Shown here: piece by piece, positions 1 through 9,754 of the stretch
Layout: each line of letters begins with the position of its first letter
Position numbering within the stretch: the stretch's first letter is position 1
Assembly: GCF_030544485.1 (NCBI RefSeq)
Contig: NZ_CP130610.1
Span: 4,092,001 to 4,156,000 of the forward strand
Source: Halomonas sp. HAL1
GTDB lineage: Bacteria > Pseudomonadota > Gammaproteobacteria > Pseudomonadales > Halomonadaceae
Reading direction: 5' to 3'
Length of the DNA: 64,000 bases
Made by a program: the position numbers and the translations under genes
Notes under the pieces: generated by a model
Told to the model about the DNA's origin: nothing
Database searches by the model: none
The model's input: only the letters and a program-made list of their open reading frames with translations

Positions 1-632
1 AGCGCCAATTCATCCACCGGTGCGAGCGCGGAGCGACAGCCCAGCCACTCCGCCAGTGCCTGCTGGGCGCGCCGCCCGACGGGCACTTGGCGCGGTTTAC
101 CGCCTTTGCCGATCACCCTTACCCGGCTGTTTTGCAAATCGCCAAGTTCAAGGGCCGCAAGCTCTGCCAGACGCAGGCCGCTGGAGTAAAACAGCTCAAG
201 GATGGCCTGATCCCGCACGCCCAGCGGCGAGCCGTCGTGAGGGGTATCGAGAAAGCGCGCCAGGGCGTCAACATCCACCGGACGAGGCAAATGGCTCGGC
301 TGTTTGGGCGTACGCAATAACCCCACCGGGTTATCGGCCAGTACGCCTTGTTTAACCAAATAATCAGCAAATTTGGAAAGTGCCGCCCGTCGCCGGGCAA
401 GGCTTCTTGGCGCTAAGCCCCGGCTGCGCTCCGACCCTAAAAATGCCCGCAGCAGCGCGGTATCTAATGCCGCGGGGTCCGTCACCTCGCGGCGCTCGGT
501 AAAGGCACACAGCGCGGCCAGATCATGCCGATAGGCCTCCACCGTTGCAGGACTTGCATGGGATGACAATGCGGCTAAAAAGCCGTCAATGTGCTTGGCA
601 ATCGACACTTCACCCAAGGGAGCCTCAACCAT
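1..632 (-). CDS. xerC: Tyrosine recombinase XerC (3' end outside window)
   Basis: Site-specific tyrosine recombinase that, with XerD, resolves chromosome dimers at dif. The first 210 codons are visible and the gene runs off the left edge. Seen are the N-terminal core-binding domain (about residues 8-95) and the start of the catalytic domain, with the first catalytic arginine in SGLRLAEL and the lysine strand GKGGKPRQVPVG. The H-x-x-R box and the nucleophilic tyrosine lie outside. The ATG overlaps the 3' end of the DUF484 gene by 8 bases, the usual coupling in dapF-DUF484-xerC clusters. XerD is possible on sequence alone, but the neighbours favour XerC. Confidence 0.9.
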   Translation of the reverse strand, partial: MVEAPLGEVSIAKHIDGFLAALSSHASPATVEAYRHDLAALCAFTERREVTDPAALDTALLRAFLGSERSRGLAPRSLARRRAALSKFADYLVKQGVLADNPVGLLRTPKQPSHLPRPVDVDALARFLDTPHDGSPLGVRDQAILELFYSSGLRLAELAALELGDLQNSRVRVIGKGGKPRQVPVGRRAQQALAEWLGCRSALAPVDELA

Positions 633-1335
633 GATCACCCAGGCGCACCAGTAGCCGTGCGACGATATCGCCCAAATATTCGGTGAAGAGTGTGTCCATG
701 CTGGCCCGATAGGCATCCGGGCTGGGGCTTGCCAGCAATAGATAACCGAGCGGGTCGCCTGCGGATAGGCGGGAAATGGCACAGGAGCCCGCTTTACGCG
801 GCGCTTTAACGTGAGGCAGCAGGCACTTCCAATCGCTAACGCTAAGCTTAACGCAGCGACTGGTGCGGCCATCCAACAGCGCTGCCAGCCGAGCGCTGGC
901 GTGTTGATCCAACACATGGCGCGGAGGCTGAGGCGGTGTTGGCTCACTGTCGCTTAATGTGGCCGGGCACCATAGCGCCATGGCAGGCGTTTCAAAGCGC
1001 TCGCTGAGTTGGGTAGCCAACGCTTGCGCCAGCGCATCGCGGTCTTGCGCTTCCACCAGCGCAATCAGCGTTTCGCGCAACCGACGGTATTGGGACTCGT
1101 TATGGCGAGCGGTTTCCAGCAAGTGCTCCAAGCGGCCTTCCGCGTTTTCAGCGCGCTTGCGTAGATCAAAGACCAAGCGTTCCAGCAGCGATACCGCCCC
1201 GTCGATATGCGGGTGGGGCACCTGCAATTGCTGCAGAAGCCCTTCGCGACCGACGAAAAAATCGGGATGACGCGCCAGCCAGAACGCCACTTGATCAGGA
1301 TCGAGCGTTTTGCGGGGTTCGGGGGCTTGTGACAT
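625..1335 (-). CDS. DUF484 family protein (GAF-like)
   Basis: A 236-residue cytosolic protein of the DUF484 family. The N-terminus (DPDQVAFWLARHPDFF) is the family signature, followed by a helical, probably coiled-coil stretch around residues 45-100 and a GAF-like C-terminal half. The biochemical role of the family is not established. Its constant place between dapF and xerC suggests a link to cell-wall or chromosome maintenance, but that is only context. It lies 16 bases downstream of dapF and its end overlaps xerC, so it is probably cotranscribed with both. Confidence 0.85.
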   Translation of the reverse strand: MSQAPEPRKTLDPDQVAFWLARHPDFFVGREGLLQQLQVPHPHIDGAVSLLERLVFDLRKRAENAEGRLEHLLETARHNESQYRRLRETLIALVEAQDRDALAQALATQLSERFETPAMALWCPATLSDSEPTPPQPPRHVLDQHASARLAALLDGRTSRCVKLSVSDWKCLLPHVKAPRKAGSCAISRLSAGDPLGYLLLASPSPDAYRASMDTLFTEYLGDIVARLLVRLGDHG

Positions 1336-1351
1336 CGCCGTTCTCCTCGAA

Positions 1352-2185
1352 TTAATTAAGGGCTACGCGGCCATCGAAGACGCGTGTAGCCGGTCCCACC
1401 ATCGTTAGCGCCCCTTCAGGATCAGGCCACTCAATGCTGAGTTCTCCACCGGGCAAATGAACCTTCACGGGACTTTTCAGCAGCCCCTGACGGATACCGC
1501 TGGCAACGGCGGCGCAAGCACCGGTACCGCAAGCCAGCGTTTCGCCACTGCCGCGCTCATACACGCGCAGACGGATTTCGCTGGGCGAGACGACCTGCAT
1601 AAAGCCCACGTTAACACGCTTGGGAAAACGAGGATGCGCCTCCACCAACGGCCCCAGGCGCTCGACCGGCGCAGTGTCCACATTGTCGACCTGAATCACC
1701 GCATGAGGATTACCCATGGAAACCACACCGATCTGCAGTGTTTCATCGCCCACTGCCAGCTGGTGCAGGGGTTGATCCCCAGAGGCATCGAACGGCAGCG
1801 CCAAAGGACTAAACCGCGGGCGACCCATATCCACTCGCACCATGCCATCGAGCTGCACGGTCAGCACCAACGGGCCTCCGGCGGTTTCTACGTGGATTTC
1901 ATGCTTATGAGTTAGCCGCTGATCGCGAACGAAACGGGCAAAGCAGCGCGCCCCGTTGCCACAGTTTTCCACTTCACTGCCGTCGGCATTATAAATGCGG
2001 TAGCGAAAATCCATTTCCGGATCACGGGGCGGCTCGACGACCAACAACTGGTCAAAGCCAATGCCGAAACGCCGGTCAGCCAGCGCGCGGACCTGGGCTT
2101 CGTCCAGCCGGGCGCGCTGAGTGACCAGGTCCACCATGACAAAGTCATTGCCCAGGCCATGCATTTTGGTGAAGTGTAAAAGCAT
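1352..2185 (-). CDS. dapF: Diaminopimelate epimerase
   Basis: Converts LL-diaminopimelate to the meso form, the last step before lysine and the source of the peptidoglycan cross-linking residue. The 277-residue length is normal. Both active-site cysteine motifs are present: ENCGNGARC near residue 75 and ACGTGACA near residue 220. The N-terminus [12 protein letters not shown] is typical. The start overlaps the stop of lysA by one base (TGATG), which implies translational coupling. The enzyme is cytosolic and does not use PLP. Confidence 0.97.
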   Translation of the reverse strand: MLLHFTKMHGLGNDFVMVDLVTQRARLDEAQVRALADRRFGIGFDQLLVVEPPRDPEMDFRYRIYNADGSEVENCGNGARCFARFVRDQRLTHKHEIHVETAGGPLVLTVQLDGMVRVDMGRPRFSPLALPFDASGDQPLHQLAVGDETLQIGVVSMGNPHAVIQVDNVDTAPVERLGPLVEAHPRFPKRVNVGFMQVVSPSEIRLRVYERGSGETLACGTGACAAVASGIRQGLLKSPVKVHLPGGELSIEWPDPEGALTMVGPATRVFDGRVALN

Positions 2186-3456
2186 CAGCGCTCCCCTTCT
2201 GGCAGCAGCGCTTCACCCGCCCACAGGCTGGCAACGGTTTCCCGCGCGCGCACAACATGGCAGCTATCGCCATCGACCATCAACTCGGCGGCACGAGGGC
2301 GACTGTTGTAGTTCGACGCCATGACAAAGCCGTAGGCCCCCGCCGAGCGCACCGCCAGAAGATCTCCTTCGGCAATTGCCAGCTCGCGCTCTTTGCCCAG
2401 GAAATCACCGGTTTCGCACACGGGGCCGACTACGTCATAAAGGGCGCTTTCGCGCGTTTGGCGAGTATCCACCGGGACAATCGCCTGCCACGCCTGATAC
2501 AGCGCCGGGCGAATCAAGTCGTTCATGGCGGCATCGACAATGGCGAAGTTTTTGGTTTCGCCGGGCTTGAGAAACTCTACCCGAGTGAGCATGACACCGG
2601 CATTGGCGGCGATGGAACGGCCGGGCTCAAACAACAGTGTCAGCGCTTCACCACCTTCCCAGCGCGATAACCGTGCCAACAACTGGCTGGCGTAATCAAA
2701 CGGCTGGGGCGGTTTTTCATCGCGGTAAGGCACACCCAAACCGCCGCCTAAATCGAGATGTTCGATTTCGATGCCCCGCTCGCGCAGGCGCTCCATGAGC
2801 ATCAGCAAGCGATCAAGGGCGTCCAAAAAGGGTGCCGTTTCAGTGAGCTGTGAACCAATGTGACAATCGAGCCCCTTCACCTTCAGATTAGGCAGGCTCG
2901 CGGCTAGTTCGTAAACATCCAACGCTTCATCCACCGGGATACCGAACTTATTGTCCTTCAAACCGGTGGAGATATACGGATGGGTGCCCGCGTCCACATC
3001 CGGGTTCACTCGTAGCGAGACCGGCGCGGTTTTTCCCAGCTCACCGGCAACGCGGTTCAAGCGCTCAAGCTCCGGACGCGACTCAACATTAAAGCATTTA
3101 ATGCCGACCTCGAGCGCACGGGCCATTTCGTGAGCCTGCTTGGCCACGCCGGAAAACACCACGTTGGCCGGGTCACCACCGGCTTTAAGCACGCGCTCAA
3201 GCTCGCCGATGGAGACAATATCAAACCCCGCGCCCAGCTTGGCCAGAAGGCCTAGCACCGCCAGGTTGGAATTCGCCTTCACCGCGTAACAAATCAGGTG
3301 CGGGTGGCCGCCCAGCGCTTCAGTGTAAGCGCGAAAGTGACGCTCAAACGTCGCTTTTGAGTAGACGTAGCAGGGCGTGCCGTGCTCGTCGGCAATCCGT
3401 GATAGCGGCACGTCTTCGGCATACAGCACGCCATCGCGGTAATTAAAATGATCCAT
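2185..3456 (-). CDS. lysA: Diaminopimelate decarboxylase
   Basis: PLP-dependent fold-type III decarboxylase that makes L-lysine from meso-diaminopimelate. The 423 residues carry the PLP lysine in YAVKANSN (about residue 60), the HIGSQ motif, the phosphate-binding EPGRS motif and the C-terminal active-site motif GPVCETGDF. It lies between lptM and dapF in one minus-strand operon, so lysine synthesis and its immediate precursor enzyme are coupled. No frame problem is visible. Confidence 0.97.
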   Translation of the reverse strand: MDHFNYRDGVLYAEDVPLSRIADEHGTPCYVYSKATFERHFRAYTEALGGHPHLICYAVKANSNLAVLGLLAKLGAGFDIVSIGELERVLKAGGDPANVVFSGVAKQAHEMARALEVGIKCFNVESRPELERLNRVAGELGKTAPVSLRVNPDVDAGTHPYISTGLKDNKFGIPVDEALDVYELAASLPNLKVKGLDCHIGSQLTETAPFLDALDRLLMLMERLRERGIEIEHLDLGGGLGVPYRDEKPPQPFDYASQLLARLSRWEGGEALTLLFEPGRSIAANAGVMLTRVEFLKPGETKNFAIVDAAMNDLIRPALYQAWQAIVPVDTRQTRESALYDVVGPVCETGDFLGKERELAIAEGDLLAVRSAGAYGFVMASNYNSRPRAAELMVDGDSCHVVRARETVASLWAGEALLPEGER

Positions 3457-3488
3457 AGTGCTTTCCCCTTCTCCTGGCCTGCAACGGT

Positions 3489-3620
3489 CTATTCAGACGC
3501 CTGACTAGACTGCTCATCAGCAGGTGCATCGTCCGGCAAATACAGCGGCCCTTTTTGCCCACAGCCTGCCAACCCGGTTAACAGCAGTGTGGTAAGGGTC
3601 AAGATTGCCAACGTTTTCAT
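3489..3620 (-). CDS. lptM: LPS-translocon maturation lipoprotein LptM (YifL-type)
   Basis: A 43-residue lipoprotein. A short hydrophobic signal ends in the lipobox LAGC with the lipidated cysteine at residue 20, followed by GQKGPLYLP, the hallmark of the LptM/YifL family. In Escherichia coli LptM helps mature LptD of the LPS translocon, and its gene lies just upstream of dapF, as here upstream of lysA-dapF. The ATG overlaps the stop of argH by 4 bases (ATGA). It acts at the inner leaflet of the outer membrane. Confidence 0.88.
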   Translation of the reverse strand: MKTLAILTLTTLLLTGLAGCGQKGPLYLPDDAPADEQSSQASE

Positions 3621-5020
3621 GCGCCCGCCTTGAGTGCGCTGAGTGCCTCACGCGCTCGCTGGGCGGCAGCCCGCACTTGGTTTGGCGCGGTGCCGCCAAT
3701 GTGGTTACGGGCAGCTACCGAACCTTCCAGGGTAAGTACCTCGAACACATCCTGCTCGATGGTAGCGGAGAACTGCTTGAGCTCATCAAGGCTCATTTCA
3801 GACAGATCTTTTTCAGTTTTTAGGCCATAGGCTACTGACTGACCAACAATTTCATGAGCATCGCGGAAGGCCACGCCTTTGCGCACCAGGTAGTCAGCCA
3901 AATCCGTCGCGGTGGAGAAGCCGCGCCGCGCCGCTTCATACATGCTGACTTTTTTGGGTTCAATCGCGGGCACCATGTCGGCGAAGGCTTTTAAGCAGTC
4001 GCGCACGGTATCCACCGCATCGAACAGCGGCTCTTTATCTTCCTGGTTGTCTTTGTTGTAAGCCAACGGCTGCGACTTCATCAGCGTAAGTAGCGACATC
4101 AGGTGACCATATACCCGGCCCGTCTTGCCCCGCACCAGCTCGGGCACGTCAGGGTTCTTCTTCTGCGGCATGATCGAAGAGCCGGTGCAGAAACGGTCAG
4201 GTAGATCGATAAAGTTGAACTGGGCGCTGGTCCACAGCACCAGTTCCTCACTCATGCGCGACAGGTGCATCAGTAGAATGCTGGCAAAGCTGGTAAATTC
4301 AATCGCAAAGTCGCGGTCTGAAACGGCATCCAGAGAATTTTCTGACGGGCGGTCAAAGCCTAGTAGCTCTGCGGTCACGTGGCGGTCAATTGGATAAGTA
4401 GTGCCAGCCAATGCGGCCGCGCCCAGCGGCATCACATTGACGCGCTTGCGACAGTCCAGCAGGCGCTCATGGTCACGCGCCAGCATCTCTTGCCAGGCTA
4501 AAATATGGTGCCCAAAGGTAACCGGCTGGGCGGTTTGCAAGTGGGTAAAGCCGGGCATGATGGTCTCGGCTTCACGATCAGCCAACTCGATCATGCCTTC
4601 GCGCAGGCGCTTTAGCTCCACTTCGATCACATCGATCTCGTCGCGCATAAACAGGCGAATATCGGTGGCGACCTGGTCGTTACGCGAACGCCCGGTGTGG
4701 AGTTTTTTGCCGGTAATGCCGATCTTTTCGGTCAGCCGCGCCTCGATATTCATGTGCACGTCTTCCAACGGCACCGACCAGTTAAACTCGCCGCGCTCGA
4801 TTTCGCCCTGAATCTCGTTTAGGCCGTTAATGATGGCGTCGCGTTCATCATCGGTGAGTACGCCTACACGGGCTAACATGGTGGCGTGGGCAATAGAGCC
4901 CTGAATATCCTGGCGCGCCAGGCGCTGGTCGAAAGTCACAGACGCGGTGAAACGTGCGACAAAGGCATCGGTGGGCTCGCTAAAGCGACCGCCCCAAGAC
5001 TGATTCGTAGCTTGGCTCAT
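3617..5020 (-). CDS. argH: Argininosuccinate lyase
   Basis: Splits argininosuccinate into arginine and fumarate, the last step of arginine synthesis. The 467-residue protein belongs to the fumarase/aspartase superfamily and carries the signature loop [12 protein letters not shown], with the catalytic serine, near residue 280. HTGRSRNDQ near residue 110 is also typical. It is the first gene of the minus-strand run argH-lptM-lysA-dapF-DUF484-xerC and overlaps lptM by 4 bases. Its 5' region holds an imperfect tandem repeat. Confidence 0.97.
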   Translation of the reverse strand: MSQATNQSWGGRFSEPTDAFVARFTASVTFDQRLARQDIQGSIAHATMLARVGVLTDDERDAIINGLNEIQGEIERGEFNWSVPLEDVHMNIEARLTEKIGITGKKLHTGRSRNDQVATDIRLFMRDEIDVIEVELKRLREGMIELADREAETIMPGFTHLQTAQPVTFGHHILAWQEMLARDHERLLDCRKRVNVMPLGAAALAGTTYPIDRHVTAELLGFDRPSENSLDAVSDRDFAIEFTSFASILLMHLSRMSEELVLWTSAQFNFIDLPDRFCTGSSIMPQKKNPDVPELVRGKTGRVYGHLMSLLTLMKSQPLAYNKDNQEDKEPLFDAVDTVRDCLKAFADMVPAIEPKKVSMYEAARRGFSTATDLADYLVRKGVAFRDAHEIVGQSVAYGLKTEKDLSEMSLDELKQFSATIEQDVFEVLTLEGSVAARNHIGGTAPNQVRAAAQRAREALSALKAGA

Positions 5021-5050
5021 CGAAGGTATATCCTGCTGACAAAGCGTAAA

Positions 5051-5088
5051 AGTCGTTATGGAAAGTGGGAGTCGTTGCGGAAAGTGTA
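5051..5088. repeat. Imperfect 19-base tandem repeat upstream of argH
   Basis: Two adjacent copies of a 19-base unit (AGTCGTTATGGAAAGTGGG and AGTCGTTGCGGAAAGTGTA) lie just upstream of the argH start, between argH and the LOV/GGDEF-EAL gene. They fall where the argH promoter or leader should be and could be a paired binding site. No regulator is identified. Confidence 0.6.
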
Positions 5089-5101
5089 CCAGAGTCGCCG
5101 G

Positions 5102-7885
5102 TCAGCGAGCAGCAAACACAGGGGGGGATGCCAAAAATGCGCAGAGGGCATCTAAGGGCATAGGACGAGCGAAGTAGTAGCCTTGAAAGTAGTGGCAGTG
5201 GCACTGCTCAAGGTAGGTAAACTGCTCCAGTGTCTCTACCCCTTCCACTAGCACTCCTAGCCCCATTTTTCCCGCCATGGCGACAATACCATCAATAATG
5301 GCCGCATCGTTGCGATCGGTAATAACATCGCGCACAAACGAACGGTCAATTTTGATTTTATTAATTGGCAGACGCTTAAGGTAGCTCAAGCTAGAGAAGC
5401 CGGTGCCAAAATCGTCTAAGGCAATATGAACGCCCAGCGCAGACAAATCCTCTAATGCCTGAATTGCTTGTTCGGCGCTGTCCATTAAAACCCCCTCGGT
5501 AATTTCAAGCTCTAGCAGGACTGGCGCTAAGCTACTCTGGGCCAACACCTGTTCAATAGAGGCCAGAAAACCGGGGCGTTGAAACTGCATCGGGGAGATA
5601 TTGACCGCCATGGTGATCGGGCCAACGCCCATGGCATTTAGCTGCTGGGCATCTCGGCAAGCGGTCGCTAGCACCCAATTGCTGATCGGCATGATCTGCC
5701 CGGTATCTTCTGCCAAGCTGATGAAATCAGACGGCGGAACATTACCGCGCTCTGGGTGTTGCCAGCGGATTAATGCTTCTACGCCTACCACGCGGCCACT
5801 CGGGGCATGGATTTGTGGCTGGTAATAAAGCGTAAACTGTTGTTGCTCAATGGCTTGCTGAAGCGCGCTGCGTAAACTAACCCGCTCACTCACCTTGCGA
5901 TTTAAGTCTTCGGTATACCAGTGGTAGGTGTTGCGTCCACGTCGCTTGGCCTTGTACATGGCCAAATCTGCTTGTTGGATAAGTTGGCGAGGGTTTTTCA
6001 TATTGCCATCGTTGATAGCAATGCCGATGCTGGCGGTAATACGCAGCTCGCTGCCGCGATACCAGTAGGGCGGCGAAAGCCTCTGCAGCACGCGCTCCAC
6101 CACCTGTATCACGTCTTTTTCATGGGCTAAGTCGGGCAGTAAAACAACAAACTCGTCGCTGCCAAAGCGCGCCACGGTGTCCCAAGGACGTAGTTCATCT
6201 TCAAGGCGCTTGGCAACCTCGACTAAGATAAAGTCGCCCACCTCATGGCCGAGCGTATCGTTAATGGGTTTGAAATCATCCAGATCGATAAACAGAACAG
6301 CGATAAAGCGCTGATAGCGGCGTGCTAACACGCACCCCTCTTCCAAGCGCTGACCCAGCATTACTCGATTAGGCAGCCCGGTAAGCGCATCGTGATTGGC
6401 GTTATAGGTAAGCTGGGCCTGATATTCGCGCTGTTCAGATACATCGTTTTGAACACCCAGATAGTGAGTCACGTCTCCTGTTTCGTCGCGCACTGGCGAA
6501 ATATACAAGTCGTTCCAAAAAATCGAACCATCACGCCGATAGTTACGGATCACTACGTGCACTTCGTGTTGTTCAGTAACACCTTCCCGCAGCAGTTTGA
6601 CGGTAGCGGGGTCGGTATCTTCGCCCTGCAAAAACCGGCAATTACGCCCCAGCGCCTCACTGCGCGAATAGCCGGTTATGCGCTCAAAGGCGGCATTGAC
6701 GTAGACCATGGGGAGAGCGCTGCTTTGGGCATCGACAATAATCACCCCATTGGTGCTTGATTCCACACTACGCTCTAGCAGCTTCAGCTGATGCTCACTC
6801 GCTTTGCGCTCGCTAATGTCGCGAAAATAGACGGTAAGCCCTTCAGCTGAAGGGTAAACATGCACTTCCAGCCATAACTCTAACCGCGGATTGAAAGCTT
6901 CAAAATGTACCGCCGTTTGTTGGCTAGCCGCACGTTGATATTCGTCGTCAAAGTAGCTGCCTTTTGCATCAGGAAAGCTCTGCCAAATATGCTGGCCCAG
7001 CAGCTCGCCTTCGCGGCGCTTTAAAATACGCTCCGCCTCACTATTAACGTAGGTAAAGCGCCAATCCGTATCTAAAGTGAAGAAACCATCGGTGATACTG
7101 TCAAGCGTGATGGTGAGTCGTTGCGCAAGCTGGGTTAGATTTTCACGCAGCTGTTTTTGCTCAGTAATATCTTGCGTCGAGCCCTCCACCTGACTAATTT
7201 CCCCCCGCTCATCGCGCACGGCCTTACCAATAACACGCACCCAGATATGCTTACCTTGGTAAGTAATCACCTCTAGCTCTTCGTCAAAACTTACTCCCTG
7301 TTGGCAGCAGGCGGTAAAGACTTCCAAAATACGCGGCTGAGAGGCGGGCGCATAAAACCCTATTGCCTGTTCAACGGTCGGTTGGAAACCGGGAGCCATA
7401 CCATGCAGGCGGGAAACTTCAACCGACCAGTTAGGCAGCCCTACGGCCATGTCCATGTACCAACCGCCTATCAGCGCCGTTTCACCGGCTATTTTAAATA
7501 GCCGCTGGTTGCTTAATAACTGTGCTTCTGCCAACTTACGCTGTGTAATGACCCGGGCAATAATATAAATAACATCACCACCGGCAGTTGGGGTGATTTC
7601 AATCCAATGGACCTCCCCAGACACGGAGATGGCGCGGACTTCAAAGGGGGCAACAATTCCCCTGTGCTGCATACGCACCAGCGCCGCTTCAATCACCGGA
7701 TAATCCTGTGGATCTACCACCACTCCGCAGCGGCGCCCGATCAACGCACCGGCTGAATACCCCAACAGCGACTCAAAAGCCGGATTAACCTCAAGCAGTG
7801 TGCCCTGAAAGTCGATACAGCAGAACAGATCCTGCGAGAGCAGAAAGAACTGATCCAACTGACCTTTAGTAAGCACTGAGGGCAT
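5102..7885 (-). CDS. Multi-PAS protein with a LOV domain, GGDEF and EAL domains
   Basis: Probable cytosolic cyclic-di-GMP signalling protein of 927 residues from the ATG at 7885 (AGGA about 7 bases upstream); an in-frame GTG at 7912 would add nine residues. No membrane segment is seen. Order: PAS at about 8-115, PAS/PAC 130-245, PAS 260-365, LOV-like PAS 375-490, GGDEF 500-660, EAL 680-920. The LOV part has GRNCRFLQ with the photoactive cysteine at residue 416 (codon 6638-6640) and NYRRDGSIFWN for flavin contacts. The GGDEF signature reads GSDEF, and an RxxD product-inhibition site (RPWD) sits five residues before it. EAL residues VEALIRW, DDFGTGFSS and EGVE are intact. I infer blue-light input and net phosphodiesterase or dual activity. 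Confidence 0.88.
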   Translation of the reverse strand: MPSVLTKGQLDQFFLLSQDLFCCIDFQGTLLEVNPAFESLLGYSAGALIGRRCGVVVDPQDYPVIEAALVRMQHRGIVAPFEVRAISVSGEVHWIEITPTAGGDVIYIIARVITQRKLAEAQLLSNQRLFKIAGETALIGGWYMDMAVGLPNWSVEVSRLHGMAPGFQPTVEQAIGFYAPASQPRILEVFTACCQQGVSFDEELEVITYQGKHIWVRVIGKAVRDERGEISQVEGSTQDITEQKQLRENLTQLAQRLTITLDSITDGFFTLDTDWRFTYVNSEAERILKRREGELLGQHIWQSFPDAKGSYFDDEYQRAASQQTAVHFEAFNPRLELWLEVHVYPSAEGLTVYFRDISERKASEHQLKLLERSVESSTNGVIIVDAQSSALPMVYVNAAFERITGYSRSEALGRNCRFLQGEDTDPATVKLLREGVTEQHEVHVVIRNYRRDGSIFWNDLYISPVRDETGDVTHYLGVQNDVSEQREYQAQLTYNANHDALTGLPNRVMLGQRLEEGCVLARRYQRFIAVLFIDLDDFKPINDTLGHEVGDFILVEVAKRLEDELRPWDTVARFGSDEFVVLLPDLAHEKDVIQVVERVLQRLSPPYWYRGSELRITASIGIAINDGNMKNPRQLIQQADLAMYKAKRRGRNTYHWYTEDLNRKVSERVSLRSALQQAIEQQQFTLYYQPQIHAPSGRVVGVEALIRWQHPERGNVPPSDFISLAEDTGQIMPISNWVLATACRDAQQLNAMGVGPITMAVNISPMQFQRPGFLASIEQVLAQSSLAPVLLELEITEGVLMDSAEQAIQALEDLSALGVHIALDDFGTGFSSLSYLKRLPINKIKIDRSFVRDVITDRNDAAIIDGIVAMAGKMGLGVLVEGVETLEQFTYLEQCHCHYFQGYYFARPMPLDALCAFLASPPVFAAR

Positions 7886-8020
7886 ACGATTTCCTAGGCA
7901 ATGAAAAGACACGTTGCGAGAGCATAATTGGCTCCGTTATTTTTACTGTGACGCTCGGTGCTTTATGATGAGGTTTATCATAGTTTGACTCGCCGTGTCT
8001 GCGGTATTAGGGAGAATAAC

Positions 8021-8965
8021 GTGCTATCTATCACCAAACTGCGCATTGCCACGCGTAAAAGCCAACTGGCTATGTGGCAGGCTGAGTACGTTCGCGACCG
8101 CTTAATGGCGGAGCACAGTGGCTTGGAAGTCGAGCTTGTAGCACTTTCAACCAAGGGCGATAAAATTCTTGATACGCCGCTTTCAAAGATTGGCGGCAAG
8201 GGTTTGTTCGTCAAAGAACTGGAAGACGCTATGCTGGACGGTCGCGCCGATATTGCCGTTCACTCCATGAAGGATGTGCCGATGCACTTTCCTGAAGGAC
8301 TGGGCTTGTCGGTCATTCTAGAGGGCGCCGACCCAACTGATGCATTTGTATCCAACCACTACTCTAGCATTGATGAGCTTCCAGAAGGGGCGCGTATTGG
8401 TACAGCCAGCCTACGCCGTGGCCTGCAAATGCGAGAAGCCCGCCCTGACCTGCAAATTCTTAATCTACGCGGCAATGTGCAAACGCGGTTGGCCAAGCTA
8501 GATGCGGGCGAATTCGACGCCATCATTCTGGCAACCTCGGGCCTTAAACGCTTGGGTTTGGATGAGCGCATTGCTCAGGCGCTTCCACCGGAAGTGTGCT
8601 TGCCCGCCTGCGGCCAAGGCGCGTTAGGTATCGAATGCCGTCTGCATGACCCCGAACTCGTCGCGTTACTGGCGCCGCTGGATGACGCCGATACTGCCAC
8701 GCGCGTGCGTGCAGAGCGGGCCATGAACACGCGCTTAGAAGGCGGTTGCCAAGTGCCTATTGCGGGCCATGCGGTGCTGGACCTGGATAATGAAACCTTG
8801 TGGCTGCGCGGCCTGGTCGGCAACCCTGAGGGTACAGAAGTGCTACGCGCCGAAGGGCGAGGCTCGATGCATGAACCTGAAGCGCTGGGTATTCGCATTG
8901 CCGAAGAGCTGCTCGACCAAGGCGCTGGCGATATTTTGGCAGAGGTTTACGGCCGCGAAATATGA
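8021..8965 (+). CDS. hemC: Hydroxymethylbilane synthase (porphobilinogen deaminase)
   Basis: Joins four porphobilinogens into hydroxymethylbilane in haem synthesis. I choose the GTG at 8021, with GGGAG seven bases upstream, which gives 314 residues, the normal family length; an ATG at 7958 in frame would add a non-conserved leader. The N-terminus [15 protein letters not shown] and the dipyrromethane-binding cysteine in LEGGCQVPI are present, as is [10 protein letters not shown]. It overlaps hemD by 4 bases (ATGA) and heads hemC-hemD-hemX-hemY. It is divergent from the LOV/GGDEF-EAL gene. Confidence 0.96.
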   Translation: MLSITKLRIATRKSQLAMWQAEYVRDRLMAEHSGLEVELVALSTKGDKILDTPLSKIGGKGLFVKELEDAMLDGRADIAVHSMKDVPMHFPEGLGLSVILEGADPTDAFVSNHYSSIDELPEGARIGTASLRRGLQMREARPDLQILNLRGNVQTRLAKLDAGEFDAIILATSGLKRLGLDERIAQALPPEVCLPACGQGALGIECRLHDPELVALLAPLDDADTATRVRAERAMNTRLEGGCQVPIAGHAVLDLDNETLWLRGLVGNPEGTEVLRAEGRGSMHEPEALGIRIAEELLDQGAGDILAEVYGREI

Positions 8966-9741
8966 GCCAACCGGTACTGATCTGCCGCCCAGGGGAACGC
9001 GGCGAAGCGTTAGCGGCGGCGTTGCGCAACCAGGGCGAAAGCGTTGAATCACTCAATGTGATGCAGCTTGAAGCACTGCCAGAAGACACCGCCATGCGGC
9101 AAATTTGGCTGGATATTGATCAGTACCGTAAGATAATTGTCATCAGCCCTTTTGCTGCCACCTGCTTAAGTGAGGCGCTGGATCGCTTCTGGCCGCAGCT
9201 ACCGGTGGGAATTGACTACTATAGTGTTGGCAGCGCCACCGCGAGTACGCTTTACGATCAATTGGGAATCCGCGTCCATGTGCATTCACCCACCGCGGGC
9301 GAAGATACCAGCGAAGCGCTGCTGGCGCTTGCATCGCTGCAGCAATTAGCGCATCAGCGTGTTCTACTGGTGGCCGGTGAAGGCGGCCGGCCCCTGCTCG
9401 CTGAAACGCTTGCCGAGCGGGGTGCAAAGGTGACGCGCCTTGCCGTGTATCGGCGCACCTTTCATGCTCTAGCACCTGCTCAGCAGGCGCGCCTTTTTTC
9501 AGGTAATTATCGGGCGTTGATCGTCACCAGCAGCGAACTGCTGGAACATCTGGCAAAATGGTGTAATCAGGCGGCCTTGAACCAACCGCTAATCGTTTCC
9601 AGTCGCCGTTTGGCTACACTGGCTGGCATACTGGGGTTTTGTAACCTCAAGGTGGCGTCCGGAGCAACGCCAGCTGCGTTGATAGCGGCGTTGGAGACCT
9701 GCGACCCACAGGGTGCCGATGTCGATCAAGGAACTTACTAA
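8962..9741 (+). CDS. hemD: Uroporphyrinogen-III synthase
   Basis: Cyclises and inverts ring D of hydroxymethylbilane to uroporphyrinogen III, the branch point to haem, sirohaem and cobalamin. The 259 residues show the two-domain family pattern: an early [14 protein letters not shown] strand-helix, SPFAA near residue 60, YSVGSATA near 85, and [14 protein letters not shown] followed by VYRR. Sequence conservation in this family is low, so position after hemC is important support. The start overlaps hemC, and hemX follows after 13 bases. Confidence 0.93.
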   Translation: MSQPVLICRPGERGEALAAALRNQGESVESLNVMQLEALPEDTAMRQIWLDIDQYRKIIVISPFAATCLSEALDRFWPQLPVGIDYYSVGSATASTLYDQLGIRVHVHSPTAGEDTSEALLALASLQQLAHQRVLLVAGEGGRPLLAETLAERGAKVTRLAVYRRTFHALAPAQQARLFSGNYRALIVTSSELLEHLAKWCNQAALNQPLIVSSRRLATLAGILGFCNLKVASGATPAALIAALETCDPQGADVDQGTY

Positions 9742-9754
9742 GGGCTAGCGACAG

